From Alphaproteobacteria bacterium casp-alpha6 (lineage in GTDB: Bacteria; Pseudomonadota; Alphaproteobacteria; Rhodobacterales; Rhodobacteraceae): a stretch of 64,000 bases of DNA. Position numbers and translations under genes: made by a program. Within the stretch, counting starts at the first letter, position 1, and each line of letters opens with the position of its first letter. The stretch spans positions 1 through 64,000 of the forward strand of contig LFER01000042.1 of the NCBI GenBank assembly GCA_001510135.1, in the 5' to 3' direction. Shown here in pieces: positions 57,512 to 64,000 of the stretch. A model generated the notes under the pieces. The model did not search any database, was not told the origin of the DNA, and worked only from the letters and a program-made list of their open reading frames with translations.

Positions 57512-58597
57512 TTATGTCTCGGGTTTTTCCACGCGGTTGCCGATTTCAGTAGGTTTTGTTGCGGGTTTAATCGCTTCGTACCCTTTGGCAAGCGAAGCGA
57601 TGGCTCCAAACAGACCTGCTGTTTCACTGGGGACAATCAATGCATTTTGAGATTGACCAAGGCTTGCCGCGATCTTTGCCTGCGCTTTCAAACCTTCCAG
57701 AGCGACGATGGCTTCGGGATTTTCCCTCAGGGATTTGGCAATGGCTGCATAGCCTTGTGCAATCCCTTCTTGTTCTCTGGACTGTAGCAAAAAGGTGGCT
57801 TCGGCTTGCAATTTTTTTGCATCAAAATCTGCTTGTGCAGTAAGACGGACAGCTTCGGCTTCGGCTTCGGCTTTTAGCAATAACGCTTTACTCTCTGCCT
57901 CTGCCGCGAGAGTCAACTGTTCGGCCTCCGCTTTTTTGGCAACCAATTCAGCCCGTCGTTTCAGCTCCTCTTGGCGCGCATCTGACAAACTGCGTGTCAC
58001 CTCTGCATCAAAGCTAATGTCTTCAATTTCTACGCGTCGGATCTCTATGCCCCAGTTTCTCGCAGCCTCCAATAAGCCTTGCTTGAGGGCATCGCCCAGG
58101 GTATCGCGAGACGTAATAATCGTATCGCCATCGTATTTTCCAACCTCTTGTCTGAGGGTGGTTTCGATCAAGGTCTCAAACGACTCTTCAAAATCTTGAA
58201 CATCGTAAACCAGCTTTGCAGGTTCTGTGATCCTGAAATAAACCACGGGATCTACGTTTATCTGGCTGTTGTCTTTTGCCAGCAGTAACTTGCTGTCTGG
58301 GTCCATTCGTTGTTCTGCTAAAATCATGGCACCGTTATCAACCAAAGACACGCTCATGCCTCTTACTTTCGTTGTAACGGTTTCATTTATGATTTTAACC
58401 CTATCAACAAATGGAATTATTATGTTGATACCTGGGAAGATTGTTTTGTTTCTACGCCCGAGCCGTTCAACAATTTTTGCGCGGCCCTCAGGGACAACCT
58501 TTATGCCTTTCAAAAGCAGGACGAGAATTAAAAGAGCGATCGCACCAAACAGCACAAAGTCGCTTTCGAGGAACATATTTAACTGGTTGTTATTCAT
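57512..58597 (-). CDS. SPFH/band-7 membrane protein (QmcA-like)
   Basis: 361 residues: one N-terminal membrane helix ('FVLFGAIALLILVLLLKGI'), the SPFH domain ('VVPEGRAKIVERLGRRNKTI', 'TTLRQEVGKYDGDTIITSRD', 'RRVEIEDISFDAEVTRSL') and a long Ala/Glu-rich helix ('LVAKKAEAEQLTLAAEAESK') that should oligomerise. QmcA/stomatin-type proteins form cage-like membrane assemblies and partner with NfeD proteins and sometimes with FtsH. The NfeD gene directly upstream overlaps it by eight bases, the standard pairing. Confidence 0.92.
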   Translation of the reverse strand: MNNNQLNMFLESDFVLFGAIALLILVLLLKGIKVVPEGRAKIVERLGRRNKTIFPGINIIIPFVDRVKIINETVTTKVRGMSVSLVDNGAMILAEQRMDPDSKLLLAKDNSQINVDPVVYFRITEPAKLVYDVQDFEESFETLIETTLRQEVGKYDGDTIITSRDTLGDALKQGLLEAARNWGIEIRRVEIEDISFDAEVTRSLSDARQEELKRRAELVAKKAEAEQLTLAAEAESKALLLKAEAEAEAVRLTAQADFDAKKLQAEATFLLQSREQEGIAQGYAAIAKSLRENPEAIVALEGLKAQAKIAASLGQSQNALIVPSETAGLFGAIASLAKGYEAIKPATKPTEIGNRVEKPET

Positions 58598-59117
58598 AAT
58601 ATTTCACAATCCTCGCTGTGTCATCTGTTGAGATTGATACTTTGACATGCTGACCGTCGAACAGTTTTTCGTCTGCTGGCAGCATATATGTACGGCCATC
58701 TTCTAACTGTGCTTTAAACCGTCTACTTTCGTTGAGTGAATCGTTTGCAACAGCTTGTTTTTCGTCTTTGTAACCATAGAAATAATCTGCGCTGCTTCCT
58801 GGATCTTGGGCCAGTCTGACCACCGCTTTATAGGTGCCTTGCCGTCTTTCTTGGTTTGGTAATTTCTGCGAAACAGAAATATTGATAAAGAACCGCTGCA
58901 TCAAAAAGAGCGCCACTAAAACTGTTGGTATGCTCCAAGTTACGATCACAGGGTTATCAATAAAATATTTTATGACTGACAAAACGAATAGCGTTCCAGA
59001 TACCAAAAGCAGCGCGGTCGTCCCAAGAATAAAAACATCCAAAATCAAAATTACTAAAGCTGCACTTATAAGCCAAAGCACATCCAAATTACTTACTGCT
59101 TGATAAATTAAGTCCAT
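58590..59117 (-). CDS. NfeD-like membrane protein
   Basis: 175 residues with about three membrane helices ('LDVLWLISAALVILILDVFI', then two more) and a C-terminal OB-fold (NfeD) domain from about residue 95, ending 'LFDGQHVKVSISTDDTARIV'. It partners the SPFH protein encoded just downstream. ATG at 59117 has GGAGAG upstream; the frame extending to 59249 has no homologous sequence. Its stop overlaps the start of the SPFH gene. Confidence 0.88.
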   Translation of the reverse strand: MDLIYQAVSNLDVLWLISAALVILILDVFILGTTALLLVSGTLFVLSVIKYFIDNPVIVTWSIPTVLVALFLMQRFFINISVSQKLPNQERRQGTYKAVVRLAQDPGSSADYFYGYKDEKQAVANDSLNESRRFKAQLEDGRTYMLPADEKLFDGQHVKVSISTDDTARIVKYYE

Positions 59118-59320
59118 CAAACTCTCCAATATTTTGATGTGACAGTATGTTTCAATTATTTTCCATTTCAAGCAGTTTCTCGTAATGAGACATTTTGCAG
59201 TATGACTTGATTGGTGGTTGGCTTGTTTTGATTGGCAAACTTTGGTCAAAGTTTTGAAGGTTTGGACGGTTTTGTTTCAAAAAGTTATAAAAGGATGGGG
59301 ACGTAATAGGTTTGAATATT

Positions 59321-59581
59321 CTAACGCCGCACTGCCTTTTTCCCGTGCCCTGCATAGCAAAAACTTGTGCTAAGGCGGGGTAAAATCTGCGCCGTGATTG
59401 TTGTTCTCAGTGTCCCGTCAAAATAGCTTTGGTTTAATGCCAAAACTCCATCACTGTCTGACTGTGCCGTTGGCATATCGATCAAACCGGGTTGACCACA
59501 CATATTGTAGCTAAGCTGTTCAGACCAAGCTGGGGTCAGTTCAGTACACAGAAGTGAGGCCAAACAAATAATTTTCATCAA
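59321..59581 (-). pseudogene. N-terminal remnant of a YjbH-like exopolysaccharide protein
   Basis: 86 residues: signal peptide 'MMKIICLASLLCTELTPAWS', then the opening of the YjbH domain, 'YNMCGQPGLIDMPTAQSDSD', 'GVLALNQSYFDGTLRTTITA' and 'ILPRLSTSFCYAG'. YjbH-like outer-membrane proteins are normally about 700 residues. Here the frame ends in unrelated 'HGKKAVRR' and a stop, with no sign of the remaining barrel in the ~200 bases to the next gene. It is an end fragment of a deleted gene. The stretch 59118-59320 holds nothing else I can support. Confidence 0.65.
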
Positions 59582-59707
59582 TGATCCGAGAAATGAGGTT
59601 TTAAAACAAACAAAACAAAAAATAACACCTAAGACCTAACATGTCCCGCAAAGGCATGTAATCTCGTGAAGATACTCAGGAATGTGAGAATTTGAAAATA
59701 TGAGAGA

Positions 59708-60253
59708 TTAAATCTTGGGGCGATGTAAAATCCGATCGCTTACTTTTTTAAAATATGTACGATCGCCGGTGGTGGATGCCAAAAGCATCGCCCCCTCAAG
59801 GCTGGCGACAATATCTGTGGCGTCAAGACCTGTGGCCTTTGTTGGGTGAAGGCGGAACAAATTCTGTAACCATTCTATGTTAACTTGAAAAAAAACCCCT
59901 GTTTCCGCGCGGATCTGCTTTTCAATTCCCATTGATTCCGCACCTAAAGCGGCGCAGAGACAAATAGATTGGTCCATCACAAGCGCGGCATCATAAAGTT
60001 GAACAAATTTTGCCAAGGCGTCGGAGAAGTTTGTGGTGTCGATTTGCAGGAGCTTCTGGGAAAAATGGTCTTTGTACCGTTCAACCAAAGCTGTTCCAAG
60101 ATCCGACTTCGTCGGGAAATGGTAATGCACACTTGCACTTTTGATGCCGACGTCTTTCGCCACATCGCGGAAGCTCATGTTTGAATAACCTGCGTGCCGC
60201 ACTCTTTTTTCGGCAGCATCAAGGATTGCTTCCTTCATGGATTTGCCTGTCAT
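59708..60253 (-). CDS. TetR family transcriptional regulator
   Basis: 181 residues with an N-terminal helix-turn-helix ('ILDAAEKRVRHAGYSNMSFR', 'DVAKDVGIKSASVHYHFPTK') and a ligand-binding helical domain. It is divergently transcribed from the DJ-1/PfpI gene and should bind the two matching palindromes in the 110-base gap. One of them overlaps the regulator's own -10 box, so it probably represses itself and the plus-strand operon. Many TetR proteins with this 'HYHFPTKSDLG' type respond to reactive or aromatic small molecules; the ligand is unknown. AAGGTG precedes the ATG. Confidence 0.9.
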   Translation of the reverse strand: MTGKSMKEAILDAAEKRVRHAGYSNMSFRDVAKDVGIKSASVHYHFPTKSDLGTALVERYKDHFSQKLLQIDTTNFSDALAKFVQLYDAALVMDQSICLCAALGAESMGIEKQIRAETGVFFQVNIEWLQNLFRLHPTKATGLDATDIVASLEGAMLLASTTGDRTYFKKVSDRILHRPKI

Positions 60254-60274
60254 GACGCCATCACCTTTTTCTTT

Positions 60275-60288
60275 CTATCAAGTGATAG
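60275..60288. promoter_or_regulatory. TetR operator 1
   Basis: Palindrome CTATCA-AG-TGATAG, 22 bases from the regulator's start codon. It has the same half-sites as the palindrome at 60330-60343, and the centres are 55 bp apart. It overlaps TAGATA (60286-60291), which on the minus strand reads TATCTA, a -10 box 17 bases from TTGATT at 60314-60309. Confidence 0.8.
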
Positions 60289-60295
60289 ATAACTG

Positions 60296-60324
60296 TTGAC
60301 AGAAGCAGAATCAACCTCTAAATA
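60296..60324 (+). promoter_or_regulatory. Promoter of the DJ-1/PfpI operon
   Basis: TTGACA at 60296-60301, a 17-base spacer and TAAATA at 60319-60324, close to the sigma-70 consensus. The expected start point, near 60331, lies inside operator 2. The facing tetR promoter occupies almost the same bases on the other strand. Confidence 0.75.
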
Positions 60325-60329
60325 CAAAT

Positions 60330-60343
60330 CTATCAACTGATAG
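60330..60343. promoter_or_regulatory. TetR operator 2
   Basis: Palindrome CTATCA-AC-TGATAG, flanked by A on both sides, overlapping the expected transcription start of the DJ-1 operon. It shares half-sites with operator 1. A Shine-Dalgarno (AGGAG) follows eight bases further on. Confidence 0.8.
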
Positions 60344-60363
60344 ATAAATAGGAGAATTTAAAA

Positions 60364-61050
60364 ATGGCAAAGCATGTTCTTATGGTTCTGACATCCCATG
60401 ACTTGACGGGCTTAAGCGGAAAAAAAACTGGCAACTGGTTTGATGAAGTTGCAACACCTTATTACACATTGGAAGAGCGGGGATACGATGTTGTACTTGC
60501 CTCCCCCAAAGGTGGTGAAGCACCAATTGATCCATTCAGTCACGATCCCGCCTTTACAACTGAAAATACAGATCGTTTTGAAAAAGACCCCATCGCGCAG
60601 CGCGCATTGGCAAGCACACTGAAATTGTCTGACGTGAACTACAACGATTTCGACGCGGCGTTTTTCCCCGGTGGGTATGGTCAAATCTGGGATCTGGCAA
60701 GCGACTCTCTTGCTCTTAAAATGATCCAAGATTTGATTGAGGAAGAAAAACCAGTTGCGATGGTCTGTCACGCGCCGGCAATTCTGCGTGATTGCAAGTC
60801 AAAAAATGGAGACCCGTTGGTGAAAGGCCGTAAAATGACCGGCTTTACCGACGCAGAGGATGCAGAGCTGGATCTTGGGCGTCACCTCCTGTTTTCATTA
60901 GAGCAATCCATGAAGCAAAACGGGGCGGAATTTATCACAGCAGATGCGAACTGGAATGCCAATGTTGCCGAAGATGGTGCTTTGATGACAGGTCAAAACC
61001 CAGCCTCTGCCGCACCCTTGGCGGAGCGTTTGGCGGAACGTCTCGGTTAA
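60364..61050 (+). CDS. DJ-1/PfpI family protein (type 1 glutamine amidotransferase-like)
   Basis: 228 residues of the Hsp31/DJ-1 group: 'MAKHVLMVLTSHDLTGLSGK', 'GYDVVLASPKGGEAPIDP', 'DFDAAFFPGGYGQIWDLASD' with the conserved Glu position replaced within FFPGGYG, and the nucleophile elbow 'PVAMVCHAPAILRDC' with Cys followed by His. Relatives act as glyoxalase III or deglycase-like stress proteins against methylglyoxal; that activity here is inference. It is the first gene behind a TetR-controlled promoter, with AGGAG upstream. A 10 bp stem with one G-T pair follows at 61063-61092, before the cupin gene. Confidence 0.88.
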   Translation: MAKHVLMVLTSHDLTGLSGKKTGNWFDEVATPYYTLEERGYDVVLASPKGGEAPIDPFSHDPAFTTENTDRFEKDPIAQRALASTLKLSDVNYNDFDAAFFPGGYGQIWDLASDSLALKMIQDLIEEEKPVAMVCHAPAILRDCKSKNGDPLVKGRKMTGFTDAEDAELDLGRHLLFSLEQSMKQNGAEFITADANWNANVAEDGALMTGQNPASAAPLAERLAERLG

Positions 61051-61062
61051 ATTAAATATTTA

Positions 61063-61092
61063 GCAGGCAGCCTAGGAAAATTGGTTGCCTGC
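61063..61092 (+). promoter_or_regulatory. Hairpin between the DJ-1 and cupin genes
   Basis: GCAGGCAGCC pairs with GGTTGCCTGC (one G-T pair) around a ten-base loop. No T-run follows, so full termination is unlikely; it may set differential mRNA stability within the operon. Confidence 0.45.
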
Positions 61093-61153
61093 TTGGAAAC
61101 CCGATGATCAATGACCATATCGGGTGTCTAGGTAAAGTAAGAAGGGAACGGCT

Positions 61154-61834
61154 ATGGATATGAATGCAGACTTTTCAAAACGTGCGATTGTACATGCGAG
61201 CACTGCACCTTGGGTGCCATCTCCGATCAAGGGGGTAGAGCGTCGTATGTTGGACCGTATGGGTGATGAAGTTGCCCGCGCGACCACCATTGTTAGGTAT
61301 GCGCCCGGAAGTTCATTTTCAGCCCATACCCATACAGGTGGCGAAGAATACCTTGTGATTGATGGTGTGTTTCAGGACGAACATGGTGATTTCCCGGTCG
61401 GGACTTATGTGCGCAATCCTCCTCAGTCAAAACACACTCCTCGTGCAGATAATGGCGCGACAATTTTAGTAAAACTCTGGCAGTTTGATCCAGAAGACCG
61501 GCATCAAATGTCAGTCGATACGCTAAACACGGAATCACAACCGGTTGCGGGGCGCGATGGGGCCTCTGAAATTGCGCTCTATTCCGATGATCGCGAAAAT
61601 GTTCGTGTCGAGATTTGGGAAGCGGGATCACAGCAATTCATCAAAGGCCACAAAGGACTCGAAGTCTTTGTGATCAGCGGTGGTTTTTCCGAGAGCGGTG
61701 AGCAGTTTGAAACAGAGTCCTGGTTGCGGCTTCCTGTGGGGGCGGATTTTGACGCTCATGTCGGCAGCGAAGGGGCGCGTGTTTGGATCAAAAGTGACCA
61801 TTTGGGCGAGGACCCAAAACCGCCAGCGGCCTAG
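61154..61834 (+). CDS. ChrR-type double cupin protein
   Basis: 226 residues with two cupin-like halves. The first half holds the metal-site pattern 'FSAHTHTGGEEYLVIDGVFQ' and 'FPVGTYVRNPPQSKHTPRA' (two His, Glu, then His), as in the ChrR cupin_7 group. The second half, 'QFIKGHKGLEVFVISGGFSE', keeps the fold with fewer ligands. It is a stand-alone cupin without the zinc-binding anti-sigma part of ChrR. Possible role: dioxygenase-like chemistry or sensing; not determinable. AAGGGA precedes the ATG. Twelve bases separate it from the SDR gene, so it lies in the same operon. Confidence 0.82.
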   Translation: MDMNADFSKRAIVHASTAPWVPSPIKGVERRMLDRMGDEVARATTIVRYAPGSSFSAHTHTGGEEYLVIDGVFQDEHGDFPVGTYVRNPPQSKHTPRADNGATILVKLWQFDPEDRHQMSVDTLNTESQPVAGRDGASEIALYSDDRENVRVEIWEAGSQQFIKGHKGLEVFVISGGFSESGEQFETESWLRLPVGADFDAHVGSEGARVWIKSDHLGEDPKPPAA

Positions 61835-61845
61835 GAGTTAATAAA

Positions 61846-62535
61846 ATGAGTGAACAACAAAAACCCCTCGCTCTTGTGGTGGGGGCCGGTCCCGGCTTGG
61901 GTGATGCTCTCTTGGATCGATTTGCCTCGGGTGGATATCAGGCCATCGGCTATGGTCGGAACTCGCGCCAAAGCGTAAACGGTTAAGACATATTGTCGGT
62001 CGATCTGCAAAATATCGATGAAACCGAAGATGCGGTACAACATCTTTTGGCGACATACGGCGTCCCCAAAGTCATCGTTCACAACCCTGCTAAGCTCATC
62101 ATCGATCCATTGGCAGAGACGACGATAGACGGCTTCGAAGCGGCGTGGCAATCCATGGTGTTGTCGGCCTTTGTCATCGCAAAATCAGCTTTGCCCGCGA
62201 TGGTTGATGCAGGTGGGGGCAGTTTCCTTGTTTCGGGCGCAACGGCCAGCCTGCGCGGGGGAGGGCGGTTTGCTGCCTTTGCTTCTGCAAAATTCGCCCT
62301 GCGCGGATTGACCCAATCCTTGGCGAGAGAGTTTCAGCCAAAAGGCATTCACGTGGCGCATATGATCCTTGATGGTATTTTGGATACCAATGCCAGTCGC
62401 AAGCTGCACAACTTACCGACTGAAAAAATGATGCAAACTGATGCGGTGGCTCAGACTTATTGGGACATTGCACATCAACCGAAATCCGTCTGGACCCATG
62501 AATTGGATCTAAGACCAAGTACGGAGGGATTCTAA
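61846..62535 (+). pseudogene. SDR oxidoreductase interrupted by an in-frame TAA
   Basis: Short-chain dehydrogenase-like frame of about 229 codons. It opens with 'MSEQQKPLALVVGAGPGLGD' (cofactor loop) and 'GYQAIGYGRNSRQS', then hits TAA at 61984-61986. It continues in the same frame with 'LSVDLQNIDETEDAVQHLLA', 'VIVHNPAKLIIDP', 'LVSGATASLRGGGRFAAFAS' and 'AKFALRGLTQSLAREFQPKG'. The catalytic Tyr of YxxxK is Phe ('FAAFASAKF'), so it was already an atypical SDR. Its final TAA overlaps the ATG of the FAD oxidoreductase (TAATG), showing the operon was built for co-translation. A restart at TTG 61993 could yield a protein lacking the cofactor loop. Confidence 0.75.
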
Positions 62536-63626
62536 TGAATACCGATGTTTTAATCGTCGGAGGTGGGCTCTCTGGGCTAGCACTTGCGTCAAAATTGGAA
62601 AAATCAGGCGTTAATTATCTGGTTGTCGAAGCAAATGATCGTTTAGGCGGTCGCATCCTCACCAAATCTGTGAAAGAGGCTGGATTTGATTATGGTCCTG
62701 CGTGGTTTTGGCCGGGTCAGCCGCGGATGGCCCGTGCGATCGAAGAACTGGGCTTAGGCTACTTTGGTCAATATTCAAATGGGTCGATCAAATATGAAGA
62801 ATCAGACGGAAAAGTTTTTGCTAACCGTGGATTTTCGTCGATGCAGGGCTCCTATCGCGTGAAAGGCGGCACTGGCGCCTTGATCAACGCCCTAGCGCAA
62901 CGTTTGAGTAAAGAAAATATCCTTTTGAGCCATGTTTTACATTCCGTTGAACAAACGGTGCAGGGAATTTCTGCCGAATTTAACGCCCCAAAGGGTCAAG
63001 TGCAAATTCATGCAAAGAAAATTGTGTTGGCGCTGCCACCACGGGTTGCCGAAGAAAAGATCGCATTTAAATCTGAAATACCGCAAACGGCGCTTCAGGC
63101 GATGCGGCAAATCCCGACTTGGATGGCGGGTCAGGCGAAAATTCTGGGTATTTATGATCGACCTTATTGGAGAGATGCTGGTTTTTCCGGCGACGCCATG
63201 AGCCGCAGAGGACCGATGGTAGAAATCCATGATGCCTCTCCGAGTGAAGGTGGGCCATATGCTTTGTTTGGCTTTGTCGGTTTTTCTGCAAACGATCGCT
63301 TACAATTGGGTGATGAGATTTTAAAAATGGCCAAAGAACAGCTTGTGAATATCTTTGGGCCCGAAATGGGCAATCCATTGTCTCTTGAGATCAAAGACTG
63401 GGCGCAAGATATTCGGGTTGCGACACCTTTGGATGCAAATGGGCCGGGATATCACCCTGCCTATGGCCTGCCTGCGGCCATGAGGAACCTGTGGGATGGA
63501 AAGCTCATTTTCGGGTCAACCGAGACCGCGCATCAATTCGGTGGGTTCCTCGAAGGCGCACTTGAAGCGGCAGATCAGGTTTTCGCTACGTTGAACGTCA
63601 AAGATCTGCAAAAGGTAAGTGTTTAA
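62535..63626 (+). CDS. FAD-dependent amine oxidase-type oxidoreductase
   Basis: 363 residues of the flavin amine oxidase family: dinucleotide-binding 'DVLIVGGGLSGLALASKLEK' at the N-terminus, 'YLVVEANDRLGGRILTKSV', 'DYGPAWFWPGQPRMARAIEE', 'YRVKGGTGALINALAQRLSK' and a C-terminal FAD contact 'LIFGSTETAHQFGGFLEGAL'. Substrate unknown. It is the last gene of the TetR-controlled operon, and its start overlaps the stop of the disrupted SDR gene, so the upstream nonsense codon may lower its expression by breaking translational coupling. The 3' end overlaps the converging gene by four bases. Confidence 0.88.
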   Translation: MNTDVLIVGGGLSGLALASKLEKSGVNYLVVEANDRLGGRILTKSVKEAGFDYGPAWFWPGQPRMARAIEELGLGYFGQYSNGSIKYEESDGKVFANRGFSSMQGSYRVKGGTGALINALAQRLSKENILLSHVLHSVEQTVQGISAEFNAPKGQVQIHAKKIVLALPPRVAEEKIAFKSEIPQTALQAMRQIPTWMAGQAKILGIYDRPYWRDAGFSGDAMSRRGPMVEIHDASPSEGGPYALFGFVGFSANDRLQLGDEILKMAKEQLVNIFGPEMGNPLSLEIKDWAQDIRVATPLDANGPGYHPAYGLPAAMRNLWDGKLIFGSTETAHQFGGFLEGALEAADQVFATLNVKDLQKVSV

Positions 63627-64000
63627 AGATTAGGTTCCCCTTGCAAACCAAGGAGCTTACGAAATCCAGTCCAATATCCTGGCAACCTCGGGGGGCGCTC
63701 AAGCCCTCTGAGGATGTCATCTGCAAACTCTGGCATTTCAGATTTTGCAAATAGACGTCCCCAGTCCAAAAACGCTTCGCGATCCTTCGGGCGTAATCGA
63801 CAGGCGCTTCCCACCAATCCAATCAGTGTTTCAGAGGCAGAATACCATTCATCCTGAATACCAGCGAGCTTTTGGGGAACAAGTGGTCCAATAAGTCGGA
63901 TCAACCGACTTTCTGAAAACAGCAGGAGAACTTTGCCCATCTCTGCATGTGTGTAATGGATGAGTGGGGGGAAACTGTCAAAAAACACGGCCTTATTATT
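63623..64000 (-). CDS. Unidentified protein, C-terminal part at window edge
   Basis: The frame is open to the last base of the window, so the N-terminus is missing; a GTG at 63988 is not necessarily the start. About 125 residues are visible, including 'GKVLLLFSESRLIRLIGPLV', 'AGIQDEWYSASETLIGLVGS', 'LRPKDREAFLDWGRLFAKSE' and 'ILRGLERPPRLPGYWTGFRK'. I do not recognise the family, and no membrane helix or catalytic motif is evident. It converges with the FAD oxidoreductase gene. Confidence 0.5.
   Translation of the reverse strand, partial: NNKAVFFDSFPPLIHYTHAEMGKVLLLFSESRLIRLIGPLVPQKLAGIQDEWYSASETLIGLVGSACRLRPKDREAFLDWGRLFAKSEMPEFADDILRGLERPPRLPGYWTGFRKLLGLQGEPNL

Noticed and set aside
59152..59355. 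67-codon minus-strand frame as continuation of the YjbH gene
   Set aside because: Its translation shows no YjbH pattern; it overlaps the remnant in another frame and the NfeD leader.

Overview
The window looks like chromosomal DNA of an alphaproteobacterium of the Rhodobacterales (Roseobacter-type). The gene set points there: a BMP-type nucleoside transporter next to a CodA-like deaminase, thiBPQ under a TPP riboswitch, a GTTC-N7-GTTC LexA box, an ImuA-like protein, a DinB with an N-terminal Cys cluster, N-formylglutamate amidohydrolase and a tandem exporter cluster. Base composition is moderate, slightly under half G+C by eye. I see no insertion sequence, prophage, integrase or CRISPR array.

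Layout. 1-2.4 kb: the end of a flagellin gene, then gene debris with a bactofilin gene lying between two copies of a diverged ~170 bp direct repeat. 2.4-15.9 kb: a long minus-strand run of import and catabolism genes: SDR and BKACE enzymes, a peptide-type ABC importer, then a BMP-type nucleoside importer ending in a CodA-like deaminase. 16-18.2 kb: a fused membrane/spermidine-synthase-like protein and a tiny GDCCVxC Cys-rich protein. 18.4-21.7 kb: TPP riboswitch and thiBPQ. 21.7-33.6 kb: mostly housekeeping genes (metG, MFS, SOS-controlled ImuA-like protein, aldo/keto reductase, WecA-type transferase, leuB, glycosyltransferase, pncA-pncB), with gene remnants among them. 33.8-36 kb: a broken hybrid histidine kinase. 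36-38.3 kb: envelope genes (two L,D-transpeptidases, a CAP-domain lipoprotein, a small secreted protein). 38.4-49.3 kb: an RNA methyltransferase, three tandem ABC exporters, LysE, CCA transferase, two NUDIX enzymes and Hsp33. 49.4-51.2 kb: a REC-SpoIIE phosphatase with a broken Hpt gene. 51.2-59.1 kb: ilvA, a frameshifted membrane protein, argG, rpmJ, tRNA-Val, N-formylglutamate amidohydrolase, dinB and an SPFH/NfeD pair. 59.3-63.6 kb: a YjbH remnant, then a TetR-controlled divergent locus (DJ-1/PfpI protein, ChrR-type cupin, SDR, FAD oxidoreductase) with two operator palindromes around facing promoters.

The most striking theme is fresh gene decay. Three genes carry a single in-frame stop with recognisable homologous sequence continuing in the same frame (hybrid kinase, Hpt protein, SDR). 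The kinase and a membrane protein gene also show probable one-base deletions. A LysR/epimerase head-to-head pair has lost both 5' halves, an acetyltransferase has lost its middle, and only the beginning of a YjbH gene is left. Two of the damaged genes, the kinase and the Hpt protein, could belong to one phosphorelay whose output would be the intact REC-SpoIIE phosphatase. I did not find a clearly new defence or mobile system. The best candidates for undescribed biology are the TetR/DJ-1/cupin/SDR/FAD locus, the triple ABC exporter, and the leaderless SOS-controlled ImuA-like gene.
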